Source: Verrucomicrobiia bacterium (GTDB taxonomy: Bacteria > Verrucomicrobiota > Verrucomicrobiia > Verrucomicrobiales > DEV007). From it: a stretch of 64,000 nt of DNA. Made by a program: the position numbers and the translations under genes. The stretch lies in assembly GCA_030425385.1 (NCBI GenBank), contig JAUIAH010000012.1:121102-185101 (forward strand), written 5' to 3'. The notes below the pieces were generated by a model. That model was not told where the DNA came from. It saw nothing but the letters and a program-made list of their open reading frames with translations, and searched no databases. Below, piece after piece: positions 25,697 through 35,215 of the stretch (positions within the stretch are counted from its first letter, which is position 1; every line of letters starts with the position of its first letter).

Positions 25697-26308
25697 GTGA
25701 GCCGCGCTGATCTTCCTGACCCTATCAAGGAGCTGGTCCTTTGTTTGAAACAGTTGCCCGGGGTGGGGCCGCGCAGCGCAGAACGAGTGGCTCTCTGGTT
25801 ATTCAAGGAGGGCCCTGCTTTCTCCGAGAGCTTTGCCGATAGCCTGGCGCGGGTGCAGGCCGAAGTTGCGAGCTGTCCACAGTGCGGATTCTTTGCGACG
25901 GAGAATGGTTGCGGTGTTTGTCAGGATGACGCTCGTGAAGACGCTGTGCTCTGCGTGGTGGAGCAAGCGGTGGATGTGTTGTCCTTGGAGAAGACCGGTG
26001 CCTTTCGGGGGCGCTATCAAGTCTTGGGCGGGAGGCTTTCGCCCCTCCAGCACATGGGGCCAGAGGACTTGCCGCTGGAGCATTTGCAACAGCGGGTGCG
26101 GACGTTGGGGGTGAAGGAAGTGATTCTAGCGCTTTCCAACGATGTGGAAGGGGAAGCGACGGCGAACTATTTGGCAGATTTGTTAGAAAGTGATGTGGTC
26201 ACGGTGACGCGTCTCGCTCAGGGTTTGCCAGCTGGAGGCGGACTGGATCATGCGGATGAATTGACCCTCTTCCGAGCGCTCAGCGGGCGCACCCGCGTGG
26301 GTGGGTAG
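25697..26308 (+). CDS. recR: Recombination mediator RecR
   Basis: A 203-residue RecR that works with RecO/RecF to load RecA on gaps. The N-terminal helix-hairpin-helix is LPGVGPRSAERVALWL. The C4 zinc finger is formed by Cys 60, 63, 72 and 75 (SCPQCGFFATENGCGVC). The Toprim domain includes VLCVVEQAVDVLSLEKTGAF, and the Walker-B-like end is TVTRLAQGLPAGGGLDHADE. The start is GTG 25697, giving MSRADLPDPI, with no upstream ATG. It ends 5 bp from the convergent VCBS gene. All family features are intact. Confidence 0.96.
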   Translation: MSRADLPDPIKELVLCLKQLPGVGPRSAERVALWLFKEGPAFSESFADSLARVQAEVASCPQCGFFATENGCGVCQDDAREDAVLCVVEQAVDVLSLEKTGAFRGRYQVLGGRLSPLQHMGPEDLPLEHLQQRVRTLGVKEVILALSNDVEGEATANYLADLLESDVVTVTRLAQGLPAGGGLDHADELTLFRALSGRTRVGG

Positions 26309-26313
26309 GGAGA

Positions 26314-27498
26314 TCAGCGCTTCGGTGCGTGGGGGTTCTCATACCAAATGACACCCAGTCCGGTGGCTTCTTCACACGTGATGATGTCGAGGTCCCCATC
26401 GCCATCGAGGTCGTGCGGGACGAGGCGATCAAATTTGACACCTTCTGAGCCAGCGATTTCGTGGCTTTGCCAGTCACCTCCGGCTGGGTCGCCTGTGTGT
26501 GAGAGCCAGCGTATGCCCGAGAGCCCTCCGCGAGCGTGTTCGCAGCTGAAGACGAGATCAGGTTGCTCGTCGCCATTGATGTCGGCAATGGCGATGCTCT
26601 TGCCCGAGCCGACGCCTGGTGGATAGGCAATTTCATGAACGCGCCAGGAAGGATTGTCCTGACGTTGATACCACATGATGGGCCCGCCCTTGGTTGCGCA
26701 GACGATGTCCATCCGCCCGTCCCTATCGAGATCTCCCGTTCCCAGAAACATGTTCTCGCGATTGGCATCGGGCAGGGCGTGCCGCTTCCACCGGGAACCC
26801 TGCCATTCCAACCAATAGATCCCGCGTGTCGGCCCGCGGCGATCGCTGTAGAGCACGTCCAGGTCGCCATCGTTATCCATATCCGTCGCTTCGATACTCA
26901 TGACCCATCCCATGGACGCGATCCGTTCGTAGCGCCATGCCGCCAGATCGCGCGCGTGTTCGGGTGCCCGAAACCAGCCGATCTCGGCTCCGTTTCCTTT
27001 CCCGGCCACGAGGAGGTCCGGACCGAAAGCACTATCCACCTGTAGGGGGAGGACATACATCCACATCTGGTGGCCAATGCTAGAGGGGAACGCTTCGGTC
27101 TTCCAGGCGTTCGCTCGCAGGCAGTGCTTGGCGTCCTGCGGTGCCCAGTGGACATAGAGTGTCTTCGTCTGGCCCTCGCACGCGCTCACCACATCCATGG
27201 CTCCATCGGTATCAAGGTCCACAAAGACGGCGTCTTCTCCTGAGCGGACTTCACCAACAGTCACCGCAGGCCATGGAGAAGACACGGAATCTGTGCCAGG
27301 ATGCTGGTACGCCCGTATGAGACCGCCCTCTTCCCAGGCCGTGGCGATGTCTAGTAAGCCATCGCCATTGATATCGGCAAGGCGCACACCGTCGGCGCCC
27401 TGTGACGAGGCATCGATGACATGGCGCTCCCAAGCGTGATCTACCAAGATTGGTGAAAGCGTCAGGACGAACAGGGTCGTCAAGATCGCTTCGTGCAT
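26314..27498 (-). CDS. Secreted FG-GAP/VCBS repeat protein
   Basis: A 394-residue protein with an N-terminal hydrophobic signal (about 1-18). It carries repeated Ca-binding-like blades, each with DxDxDGxxD-type loops: LADINGDGLLDI, FVDLDTDGAMDVV, ATDMDNDGDLDVLY, TGDLDRDGRMDIV, IADINGDEQPDLVF and HDLDGDGDLDIITC. These give a beta-propeller of about six or seven blades. No catalytic domain is seen. It probably acts outside the cytoplasm as a binding scaffold. The EEP gene lies immediately upstream on the same strand (18-bp gap), suggesting a shared transcript. Confidence 0.87.
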   Translation of the reverse strand: MHEAILTTLFVLTLSPILVDHAWERHVIDASSQGADGVRLADINGDGLLDIATAWEEGGLIRAYQHPGTDSVSSPWPAVTVGEVRSGEDAVFVDLDTDGAMDVVSACEGQTKTLYVHWAPQDAKHCLRANAWKTEAFPSSIGHQMWMYVLPLQVDSAFGPDLLVAGKGNGAEIGWFRAPEHARDLAAWRYERIASMGWVMSIEATDMDNDGDLDVLYSDRRGPTRGIYWLEWQGSRWKRHALPDANRENMFLGTGDLDRDGRMDIVCATKGGPIMWYQRQDNPSWRVHEIAYPPGVGSGKSIAIADINGDEQPDLVFSCEHARGGLSGIRWLSHTGDPAGGDWQSHEIAGSEGVKFDRLVPHDLDGDGDLDIITCEEATGLGVIWYENPHAPKR

Positions 27499-27516
27499 GG
27501 GTTGAGCTGAGCTGGG

Positions 27517-28440
27517 CTAGCGCTTGAGGTTCTTCGCCGTGATCGTGGTCACCACCGGGCGGTGATCACTGGCAGTGTCCCACGAAGGGTCCGCGACGAT
27601 GAAACTCTTGTCACGGATGACCTCGGTCAGGAGCTGTGGACTGACAAAGAGATAATCAAATCGCGAGTATTGGTCGGCGTAACGCCAATTGTAGGTCCAG
27701 GTGTAGCCGAGATCGTCCTCCAACTTGATGGCCCAGAGGTAACCATCAGTACCGTATTTCCCTTGGATCGCCTTGATTGGCATCTCATTGCGGGTGTCGT
27801 TGAAGTCGCCGAAGAGAAGCAAGTTGGTCTCGGGATCGGCAGCCAGGATCGCTTCGGCATGCTTGCGCACCAGATGCGCCTCGTGTCGGCGCATGAGCGC
27901 TTGATCGGCCTCAGGAATCTCGCGTTTGGATTTGAGGTGGGTTCCCAATATACGCAAATGATAGTCAGGATTGACGGTGACGGTCGCATCGAGAATGCCG
28001 CGCTTGAAGGGCATCTTTGTTTCGCCGATCTGATAGGTAAGCGCCGTTTGGTGATCGGTCTCCTTGATGGGGAAGCGGCTGAGCAAGGCCGTGCGGCGAT
28101 CTTCATCAAAGGCGCGATTGAGGGTGGTGTGAGGGAGATCGAGCCCGCCCGCTTTCAATCGCGTTTGCAGGTCTCTCACGTCCTCTTCCGTCCCAATCTC
28201 CACCAAACCAAGAATGTCGGGCTGACCCTTGAGGATCATCTGCACCACCGCCGCGACCTCATGCTCCGGCTTGGGAGCGTCTACCACTTGCTCCCCATTG
28301 ATCCGCCGATCCATCTTCAGGTAGTTCTTGAGGTTATACCCCATGAATACCGCCTGATCAGCGATCGCTGCGTCTTGCGCGGAGACGCGCAGGAGCGTCA
28401 GTCCTAACAGAAGGGCGATGGCCCTAGCTCTTCTTGACAT
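27517..28440 (-). CDS. Exported endonuclease/exonuclease/phosphatase-family protein
   Basis: A 307-residue protein with a signal peptide (about 1-21, ending RVSAQD). The EEP fold shows FMGYNLKNYLK, the metal Glu in ILGLVEIGTEED, LGTHLKSKRE, LLLFGDFNDTRNEMP, FDYLFVS and the terminal SDHRPVVTTI. All expected catalytic residues (Asn, Glu, Asp, Asn, Asp, His) are in place. The substrate could be extracellular DNA, RNA or a phospho-compound. The ATG at 28440 lies inside the end of the first tatA gene (17-bp overlap), so translation is coupled to a Tat component. The signal lacks a twin-Arg followed by a Tat-like context (only MSRRAR), so Tat export is possible but not proven. Confidence 0.88.
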   Translation of the reverse strand: MSRRARAIALLLGLTLLRVSAQDAAIADQAVFMGYNLKNYLKMDRRINGEQVVDAPKPEHEVAAVVQMILKGQPDILGLVEIGTEEDVRDLQTRLKAGGLDLPHTTLNRAFDEDRRTALLSRFPIKETDHQTALTYQIGETKMPFKRGILDATVTVNPDYHLRILGTHLKSKREIPEADQALMRRHEAHLVRKHAEAILAADPETNLLLFGDFNDTRNEMPIKAIQGKYGTDGYLWAIKLEDDLGYTWTYNWRYADQYSRFDYLFVSPQLLTEVIRDKSFIVADPSWDTASDHRPVVTTITAKNLKR

Positions 28441-28627
28441 CGATATCCTCTTGAGCGCGAGTGATCTCGTCTTCGAATTCCTGCCGAGCCTTCTTGAATT
28501 CGCCCATGCTCTTACCGAGGCCACGAGCGAGTTCGGGCAGTTTCTTCGCCCCGAAGAGGAGAAGGACGAGAACAAAGATCAGCATGCCCTCTTGAGGGCC
28601 CAAGTTCATGAAAGCGAAAGTGTTCAT
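28424..28627 (-). CDS. tatA: Sec-independent protein translocase TatA (copy 1)
   Basis: A 67-residue protein: a short N-terminus (MNTFAFMNLGPQE), one membrane helix (GMLIFVLVLLLFGAKKLPEL), and an amphipathic helix ARGLGKSMGEFKKARQEFE. The charged tail ends DIDVKKS. This is the TatA/E layout; the FGAKKLPEL hinge is diagnostic. It is 44 bp downstream of a second, very similar tatA and overlaps the EEP gene start. No tatB or tatC lies in the window. Confidence 0.93.
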   Translation of the reverse strand: MNTFAFMNLGPQEGMLIFVLVLLLFGAKKLPELARGLGKSMGEFKKARQEFEDEITRAQEDIDVKKS

Positions 28628-28671
28628 GGTCGTGTAGTCTACGGATATTCCTAACCCCGCGCAAAGGCTCT

Positions 28672-28878
28672 TTACTCCTTCTTATCGCCGTCGCGTCCCT
28701 CTTTCTCACCCTGAGCCACCTCGTCCTCAAATTCTTCGCGTGCTTTCTTGAATTCGCCCATGCTCTTGCCCATGCCGCGTGCCAACTCAGGCAGCTTCTT
28801 GGCTCCGAAGAGCAAGAGCAGGATAAGCAGGATGATGATGGTTTCCTGAGGTCCCAGGAAGGCGAGTGTGAAGGTCAT
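28672..28878 (-). CDS. tatA: Sec-independent protein translocase TatA (copy 2)
   Basis: A 68-residue TatA paralogue from ATG 28878 (an upstream ATG at 28896 would add six residues). The membrane helix is TIIILLILLLLFGAKKLPEL, followed by ARGMGKSMGEFKKAREEFE. The tail EGRDGDKKE is more charged than in copy 1. The hinge and amphipathic helix are almost identical between the copies, indicating a tandem duplication. It is divergent from hrpB, whose likely start is 77 bp away. Confidence 0.93.
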   Translation of the reverse strand: MTFTLAFLGPQETIIILLILLLLFGAKKLPELARGMGKSMGEFKKAREEFEDEVAQGEKEGRDGDKKE

Positions 28879-28954
28879 GCCAGACGCTAGCGGCATACTA
28901 AGACCGGTGCAAAGGAAACTCGCGCCCCCGAGGAAGCCCGATTATAGACCCCTT

Positions 28955-31480
28955 ATGGCTTCCCAACTCCCAATCGAAGAGGTGCGCAATGAGGTGGAGA
29001 ATGCCATTGCCGTGCCGGGCGCTTCCCTCGTCGTCGAGGCGCCGACGGGCTCTGGGAAGTCCACGCAGGTGCCTCAGATGCTGCTCGATGGCGGCATCGC
29101 TGGGGAAATCGTCGTCCTTCAGCCTCGGCGCATCGCCGCGCGCATGTTGGCGGTCCGGGTGGCCTCGGAACGCCGTGGCAAGCTCGGCGATGAAGTGGGC
29201 TACCAGGTGCGGTTCGAGCGGGTGGTTGGCCCGCGCACGCGCATCCGGTTTGTCACGGAAGGGGTCTTGCTCCGCCAGATGCTGAGTGATCCCGATCTCG
29301 CGAGAGTCGGTGCGGTCGTCTTCGATGAATTCCACGAACGGCACCTCGATGGCGATGTGGGCTTGGCCCGCTGCCGCCAACTGCAACAGACTAGTCGTCC
29401 CGACCTCACGCTCGTGGTCATGTCGGCGACCCTCGAAGCCTCCAGCATCGAGGCGTTCCTTGCTCCCTGCCAACGCATCGTCTCACAAGGCCGGACATTC
29501 TCCGTGGACATCCGCTATCGCCCTCAAGGTGGTCGGGACACGCCGGTGTGGGAGAAGATGGCGCGAGCCGGGCGCGAAGTGGCTCAGCAGGAAGGGATCC
29601 AAGGACACTTCCTCTTCTTTCTCCCAGGCGCTTTCGAGATTCGGAAAACGGTGGATTGCCTCAAGCGTGAGAAATGGGCACGGGAACTCGATATCCATCC
29701 TCTCTATGGTGACCTGCCACCGCAACAGCAAGACGCCGCTGTCGCCCCTAGCACACGTCCAAAAGCCATCGTCGCCACGAATGTCGCGGAGACCTCGCTC
29801 ACCATCGATGGCGTCCGCGTGGTCATTGATAGTGGTCTTGCCAGGACGGCTAACTTCGATGCGCAACGTGGGCTGAATACCCTCACTATCGAACCCATTT
29901 CTCAGGCGTCTGCTGATCAACGTGCTGGCCGCGCGGGACGTACCGCGCCAGGAATCTGTGTGCGTTTGTGGGGGGAAACCCATCACCAGGCACGGACGCC
30001 ACAGGAAGTGCCAGAGATTCATCGGCTGGACCTGGCCGAAACAGCGCTCCATTTGAAGAAGCTGGGCATCTCAGATCTTGACGCGTTCCCATGGTTTGAA
30101 CGACCGATCCCGACGACTCTCCAGCGCGCGTTGCGTTTGTTAGCCGATCTCGGTGCCATCGACTCCGAGACCGGGAGCATCACAGACATCGGCAAGCGGA
30201 TGGCGGACTTCCCAGTGAGTCCGCGATACGCGCGCTTGTTAGTCGAAGCGGAGCGTCGTGAGGATGCCCATGCATGGATCCCTGCTTGCTTGATTGTTGC
30301 CCTAGCACAATCGCGACCGCTCTTTCCCAAGGGAAAGGCGGGCGATGGTGCCAGGCAGGCATTCATGGAGAAGGGGGATCAATCGGATCTCCTCCCTCTC
30401 ATCCGCGCCTATCAAACGGCCGTGGCGGCGGGCTTCCGCTTGGAGCGGTGCCGCGAGCTCGGCATTCATGCGGGAGCGGCCCGTGAGGTGGAGCGCTTGC
30501 TCCGCATGCTCGTGAAACGTGGGGGCTATCAAGACATTCCCGAGCAAGACTTGCGGGCGCCTCTAGCCGCATTGTTGCTCCCATCGTTTCCAGATCAGAT
30601 CGCGGCCAGGCGGGGTCCCGGTAGCAAAGTCTTCGAAGTCGCCGGTGGTCGGCGGGGACAGCTCTCCGCCAACACCGTGCTTTCTAGCCAGGCATCGCTC
30701 GTCATCGCTGGAGAGATGACAGAGATCGAAGGTCGCGAGATTCAGGTCGTGTTAGGGTTGGTCACGGTCATTTCGGAAGCTGATCTTGAGCGTCATTTCC
30801 CATCGGAAGTGCATGAAGACGTGGGCGCACGTTATGATGTTTCGGGGCGCCGTGTGGTGGCGGAGCGGCGTCGGTGCTTTCGCGACCTCACGTTGGAGTC
30901 GCGGCAGATGGGAGATCCGCCTGCGGACGACGCGGCGGCGTTGTTAGCCGAGCAAGTCGTTGGGGGCAATCTCAAGCTCAAGCAGTGGAATCACGCCGTG
31001 GAGCGTTGGCTCGCTCGCGTGGCGTTGGTGCGCCGAGCCATGCCTGAGTTGGAGATTCCACCGTTCACCGATGAGGATCGCCTTCTCGTGGTGACGGAGT
31101 TGTGTCAGGGAGCTTTCACTTACAAACAGATCAAGGATCGGCCTGTCTTGCCTGTCCTCAAGGAATGGCTTTCTCCGCCCATTCGTGCCGCCGTCGACAG
31201 CTACGCGCCCGAGCAGATCACGCTTGGCAATGGTGTCAACGCCAAGGTCGACTATGTGAGTGATGCAGACCCTAGCATCGCCGTTATCCTGCAGCGGCTC
31301 TACGATGTCGAGGATACACCCACGCTTTGTGATGGTCGCATTCCTGTCAAAGTGCACATTCTGGCACCCAATCAACGGCCGGCGCAGGTCACGACCGATC
31401 TCAAAAGCTTTTGGGAGAATAGTTACCCAGAGGTGCGCAAGCAACTCAAGGGACGCTATCCCAAGCATGAATGGCGCTGA
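28955..31480 (+). CDS. hrpB: ATP-dependent helicase HrpB
   Basis: An 841-residue DEAH-box helicase. Walker A is EAPTGSGKSTQVP (about 28-40), motif II is DEFHERH (124-130, the usual DEFH form of HrpB), and motif III is MSATLE. The helicase C domain has ATNVAETSLTIDGVRVVID and QRAGRAGRTAPG. The HA2 region and the HrpB-specific C-terminus (ending YPKHEW) follow. I placed the start at ATG 28955; an earlier in-frame ATG at 28868 overlaps the divergent tatA gene and adds sequence not typical of the family. The physiological role of HrpB is poorly known; RNA processing is assumed. No Shine-Dalgarno is seen. Confidence 0.94.
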   Translation: MASQLPIEEVRNEVENAIAVPGASLVVEAPTGSGKSTQVPQMLLDGGIAGEIVVLQPRRIAARMLAVRVASERRGKLGDEVGYQVRFERVVGPRTRIRFVTEGVLLRQMLSDPDLARVGAVVFDEFHERHLDGDVGLARCRQLQQTSRPDLTLVVMSATLEASSIEAFLAPCQRIVSQGRTFSVDIRYRPQGGRDTPVWEKMARAGREVAQQEGIQGHFLFFLPGAFEIRKTVDCLKREKWARELDIHPLYGDLPPQQQDAAVAPSTRPKAIVATNVAETSLTIDGVRVVIDSGLARTANFDAQRGLNTLTIEPISQASADQRAGRAGRTAPGICVRLWGETHHQARTPQEVPEIHRLDLAETALHLKKLGISDLDAFPWFERPIPTTLQRALRLLADLGAIDSETGSITDIGKRMADFPVSPRYARLLVEAERREDAHAWIPACLIVALAQSRPLFPKGKAGDGARQAFMEKGDQSDLLPLIRAYQTAVAAGFRLERCRELGIHAGAAREVERLLRMLVKRGGYQDIPEQDLRAPLAALLLPSFPDQIAARRGPGSKVFEVAGGRRGQLSANTVLSSQASLVIAGEMTEIEGREIQVVLGLVTVISEADLERHFPSEVHEDVGARYDVSGRRVVAERRRCFRDLTLESRQMGDPPADDAAALLAEQVVGGNLKLKQWNHAVERWLARVALVRRAMPELEIPPFTDEDRLLVVTELCQGAFTYKQIKDRPVLPVLKEWLSPPIRAAVDSYAPEQITLGNGVNAKVDYVSDADPSIAVILQRLYDVEDTPTLCDGRIPVKVHILAPNQRPAQVTTDLKSFWENSYPEVRKQLKGRYPKHEWR

Positions 31481-31521
31481 ACGGCCTTTGCATTCCCACA
31501 TGAGTATGTTAGCGCAAGGAC

Positions 31522-32946
31522 ATGCACTGGCTCTTGATACTCGCTCTGGTCATCTTCTTGGCGCTGATCGCCGTGGCGATCTATGATATCACACAGAAGA
31601 AGCATGCCATCCTGCGGAATTTCCCGATCTTGGGCCACTTCCGATATTGGCTGGAGACGATCGGGCCCGAGTTGCGGCAGTACATCGTCACGGACAACGA
31701 TTCTGAACGCCCATTCTCCCGGGATCAGCGCCGGTGGATCTACGCTTCATCGAAGAATGAGAATAATTACTTTGGCTTTGGTACCGATAACAATCTGGAT
31801 AGCGCCGCTCCCTACTACGTGATCAAGCATCGGGCTTTTCCCCATCCACTGCCTCATCAAGGAGATCCAGACTACGATCTCAATTACCCCGTGCCATGTG
31901 CGAAAGTGCTAGGTGAAGCCCGTGGGCGCCGTCGAGCATTCCGCCCGGAATCTGTCGTCTGTGTGTCTGCGATGAGCTATGGCTCGCTGGGGAAGGCGGC
32001 GGTGGAAGCGCTCAACAAGGGGTGTGCGCTTTCAGGATGCTTGCACAACACGGGCGAAGGGGGAGTGTCTGATCACCACTTGCATGGGGCGGGCTTAGTC
32101 CTTCAGTTAGGAACGGCCTACTTTGGTTGTCGGGATGAGAAGGGGCGCTTCTCCATGGAGAAGCTTGAGGCTCTCGTAGAGACCCATCCACAGATCAAGG
32201 CAATTGAGATCAAGCTGAGTCAGGGCGCGAAGCCTGCGCTTGGAGGGATCTTGCCCAAAGAGAAGATCACGGAAGAGATTGCGCGCGTACGTGGAATCCC
32301 CATGGGGATCGACTGCGTGAGCCCCTCCTACCACACGGCTTTTCGTGATGTGAACAGCTTGTTAGAATTTGTCGAGTTGATCGGTGGGAAGACGGGGTTG
32401 CCTGTGGGCATCAAGTCAGCGGTGGGCGACCTGTCGTTCTGGGAAGAACTCACCACGCAAATGGCGACGCGTTCTCAAGGGGTGGATTTCGTTGCCATTG
32501 ATGGTGGAGAAGGGGGAACTGGCGCCGCGCCGCTGGTCTTCTCTGATCACGTGTCGTTGCCTTTCCGCGAGGGTTTCGCGAGAGTCTATCAGTGTTTTAA
32601 GGCACAAGGCTTGGATGAGGGTGTGGTCTTTGTGGGGGCTGGTCGCCTGGGACTGCCGGGGGAGGCCTTGATGGCCATGGCAATGGGATGTGACATGATT
32701 GGCGTGGCGCGTGAGGCGATGTTGGCGATCGGCTGTATCCAAGCGCAGCGCTGCCACACTGGGCATTGTCCCGCAGGCGTGGCCACCCATCATCCCTGGC
32801 TCATGCGGGGATTGGATCCTACGTTGAAGGCGGCGCGCTTGGCCAACTACATGGTGACTTTCCGAAAGGAACTCCTAAAACTTGCTGCCGCGTGCGGTGT
32901 CGATCACCCCTCGAAAGTGACCGAGGATCAGTTCGAGTGGCTCTGA
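31522..32946 (+). CDS. Membrane-anchored FMN-binding glutamate synthase-like protein
   Basis: A 474-residue protein. One N-terminal membrane helix (LLILALVIFLALIAVAIYDI) is followed by a TIM-barrel like the central domain of the glutamate synthase large subunit. FMN/substrate elements include SAMSYGSLGKAAVEALN, NTGEGGVSDHHL, IEIKLSQGAKPALGG, FVAIDGGEGGTGAAPLVF and the Cys-rich CHTGHCPAGVATHHPWL. No glutaminase domain is attached. Such stand-alone proteins are common and their true substrate is uncertain. It follows hrpB by 41 bp and is convergent with the TIGR03790 gene. Confidence 0.9.
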   Translation: MHWLLILALVIFLALIAVAIYDITQKKHAILRNFPILGHFRYWLETIGPELRQYIVTDNDSERPFSRDQRRWIYASSKNENNYFGFGTDNNLDSAAPYYVIKHRAFPHPLPHQGDPDYDLNYPVPCAKVLGEARGRRRAFRPESVVCVSAMSYGSLGKAAVEALNKGCALSGCLHNTGEGGVSDHHLHGAGLVLQLGTAYFGCRDEKGRFSMEKLEALVETHPQIKAIEIKLSQGAKPALGGILPKEKITEEIARVRGIPMGIDCVSPSYHTAFRDVNSLLEFVELIGGKTGLPVGIKSAVGDLSFWEELTTQMATRSQGVDFVAIDGGEGGTGAAPLVFSDHVSLPFREGFARVYQCFKAQGLDEGVVFVGAGRLGLPGEALMAMAMGCDMIGVAREAMLAIGCIQAQRCHTGHCPAGVATHHPWLMRGLDPTLKAARLANYMVTFRKELLKLAAACGVDHPSKVTEDQFEWL

Positions 32947-32955
32947 GGCAGCATG

Positions 32956-35103
32956 TTAGGGCGTGACCACCTGCTCTAACCGAAACTGAAAGAACGCGCG
33001 GTCGGCCGCGGGTGGCGTTACGATCACTTCGTGAGGCCCCTCGCCACTATCGGTAGTGGTGCCAACGGGAGATAGCCAGGGGGCGCTTCCCTGCTTCTGA
33101 GCCGCGATGGACCAGACGGGGGGAGCGAGCGTGGGGGAGGTCTCAAGAAGGAGCCGGACGTCTTCTCGGGAAATGGGTGGCAAGGTGAGGGAAACAGAGG
33201 CATTGCGCATCGCGCCCTCAAGGAGATCGAGCACATTATCGGACGAGGGTGCGTTGCGATTCGACGGATCACTATCCACGAAATACTCAACGAGGTGATT
33301 GAAACCATCGCCGTCGCAGTCGCCCGAGGCTACTTGCACTGGGTGTCGGCGAAAGTGATCGAAGAGCCACCAGTCGATCGGATTGTCAGCGATGGGAATT
33401 TGCACAGATTTGCCGAAGTGATAGTCCTCGCCAATGCCGTCGCCATTGGTGTCGGCAACTGATTCCATCACAGCGATATCGAGGATCTCCAATCCCTCAT
33501 CGCTCATGTCATCAAGAATCGAAACAGTGAAGGTGATGGCGGTCGTATTGGCAGGAATAGTGATCGCTGTCGCGGATCCAAGGGAGGTGGTGAAATCCTC
33601 CGAAAGCGTGGCCCCTGCAAATCGCAGCGGCACCGTGAGGTTGCTCGTAGGCGCGGTATCGATCTGCAGTGTGACTTGGTAGACGGCCGTGTCCCCCTCG
33701 AGGACCAGTTGCTGGGTATCCGGTGCGGTCGAAAGGGTCACGGTGGGAGCGGGAGACGTGAAGATGGCTTTGGCAAGAGGATCCCCGAGGACGATATTCT
33801 GCCAGGAGATGATCTGAATGCTAGACCAGGCTGCTTCCACCCAGGTGAGATCATTCTGGTAGAAGTTCTCTGTTAGGACTTCATTGCGCCCCACGGCGAG
33901 AGCGAAGGGTTCCCACACATGCCCGAGTCCGAAGGTGCCGCCAATGGCGATCCAATCGGCCACCTGTCCGTGCTCGGCAGAACCACCGGTTTGATTGCCG
34001 AACTCGATGCCATTGAAGCTTTCGTAAGTGTTTAAGATCGCCCCGTATGGGACCTGTCCCTCAAAGGTCCAGACCCATTCCGTGTGATTGCCGCCAGGAT
34101 GATTGGCACCGTAACTGGCGAGGAGAGCAATGGGAGACCGAATGGGGAGAAGATGACAGGAGGGGTAAGCAGAGACGCGATAAGCGAGATCCCCAACGAA
34201 GAAATCGCCCGAGGTGTCGTGCAGAATCTGATCCCATTGGGGTGCCAAGGCGGCGGCCGTGTCTGCGTAATCCTCTTCGTCGAAACCGCCACTTTGTGTT
34301 TCATCTAACACGATGGCGAAATGTTTCTGGTCGAGTAACATGCCAGCGGCGCGATCGACCAGTGCCATGGCATCACTCACCTGGTTCCCATCGAGCCGCG
34401 AAGTGAGATAGATGAGGCCGGCCTCATCGAGAAGCGGGGTGTCATCGATCTCCCAATACCGAAAGAGCACCGTTTCCTCGTCGTCCTCATCCACGACGTC
34501 GACCTCGCTGAAGGAGATGAGCAAGGGATTATCGATGAGGATCGATGCGGGCAATGGAGTGCGGGCATCAAAGTAGGGATTGGTGACAAAGTTATCGGCG
34601 AGGCTATCCATCCCGGTGTTATTCTCGCCGGAGGCAAGATCGTGCCAGAGCAGGCACAACTCGCTATCGACCGATGCGAGAGTCGCATTGTCATCAAGAA
34701 AGATCTCCTGAGTGGTCCCGGCGCTGGTTCCGATCGGGCCTTCATTAATGTCCTCGATCTGATGGGGAATGCCCTTCGTGAGAAGAAAGACCCTAACGCT
34801 TTCTGATAGATTCTCTGCGTTCAAATGAGCTCGGATGGGATCGCGGATCTGACTCTCGTAGGCCGCATACGTCACGCGCCCGGGAGAGAGGTTGGCATCA
34901 TTCAGATTGAAGGTGTGGACGCCTGGATAGGCAGCGAGGTAGTGGTCCTTGATCAAGGCGCCATCCGTGGATCCAGTATTCCCTGGATCATTGTAGATTA
35001 AAAGGACGTTAGCCGGCGTGAGGGCAGCATTCAGCATGGGCGTCCATAGGGCGAGGACGCTGAAGAGGATGCCGCCCCAGAGGAGGGGTAAACGATGGGG
35101 CAT
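32956..35103 (-). CDS. TIGR03790 family secreted protein with Calx-beta-like domain
   Basis: A 715-residue protein. The signal peptide (about 1-24, WTPMLNAA) precedes the TIGR03790 region: PANVLLIYNDPGNTGSTDGA, VRVFLLTKGIPHQI and a long central part ending around 430 with ISWQNIVLGDPLAKAIF. A Calx-beta-like domain follows (about 440-560, SILDDMSDEGLEILDIAV). The C-terminal region has CDGDGFNHLVEYFVDSDPS and LLLETSPTLAPPVWS, characteristic of Verrucomicrobia exported proteins. The function of TIGR03790 is unknown. I chose ATG 35103 because upstream residues are not signal-like. It is divergent from the CRTAC1 gene across 112 bp. Confidence 0.85.
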   Translation of the reverse strand: MPHRLPLLWGGILFSVLALWTPMLNAALTPANVLLIYNDPGNTGSTDGALIKDHYLAAYPGVHTFNLNDANLSPGRVTYAAYESQIRDPIRAHLNAENLSESVRVFLLTKGIPHQIEDINEGPIGTSAGTTQEIFLDDNATLASVDSELCLLWHDLASGENNTGMDSLADNFVTNPYFDARTPLPASILIDNPLLISFSEVDVVDEDDEETVLFRYWEIDDTPLLDEAGLIYLTSRLDGNQVSDAMALVDRAAGMLLDQKHFAIVLDETQSGGFDEEDYADTAAALAPQWDQILHDTSGDFFVGDLAYRVSAYPSCHLLPIRSPIALLASYGANHPGGNHTEWVWTFEGQVPYGAILNTYESFNGIEFGNQTGGSAEHGQVADWIAIGGTFGLGHVWEPFALAVGRNEVLTENFYQNDLTWVEAAWSSIQIISWQNIVLGDPLAKAIFTSPAPTVTLSTAPDTQQLVLEGDTAVYQVTLQIDTAPTSNLTVPLRFAGATLSEDFTTSLGSATAITIPANTTAITFTVSILDDMSDEGLEILDIAVMESVADTNGDGIGEDYHFGKSVQIPIADNPIDWWLFDHFRRHPVQVASGDCDGDGFNHLVEYFVDSDPSNRNAPSSDNVLDLLEGAMRNASVSLTLPPISREDVRLLLETSPTLAPPVWSIAAQKQGSAPWLSPVGTTTDSGEGPHEVIVTPPAADRAFFQFRLEQVVTP

Positions 35104-35215
35104 GGGAAGGTAGGGGTTGAGACAACGTAGCGGATTGGGGCTGCCGTGCAACGTCGGCGAAGGTGGCTTTGTCTTGAATCCTCTTTCCGGTCCGGGCATC
35201 TTGTCAGAATCAATC

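Noticed and set aside
28868..28954. Upstream in-frame start for hrpB
   Set aside because: It overlaps the divergent tatA start and adds residues unlike HrpB; ATG 28955 fits the family.
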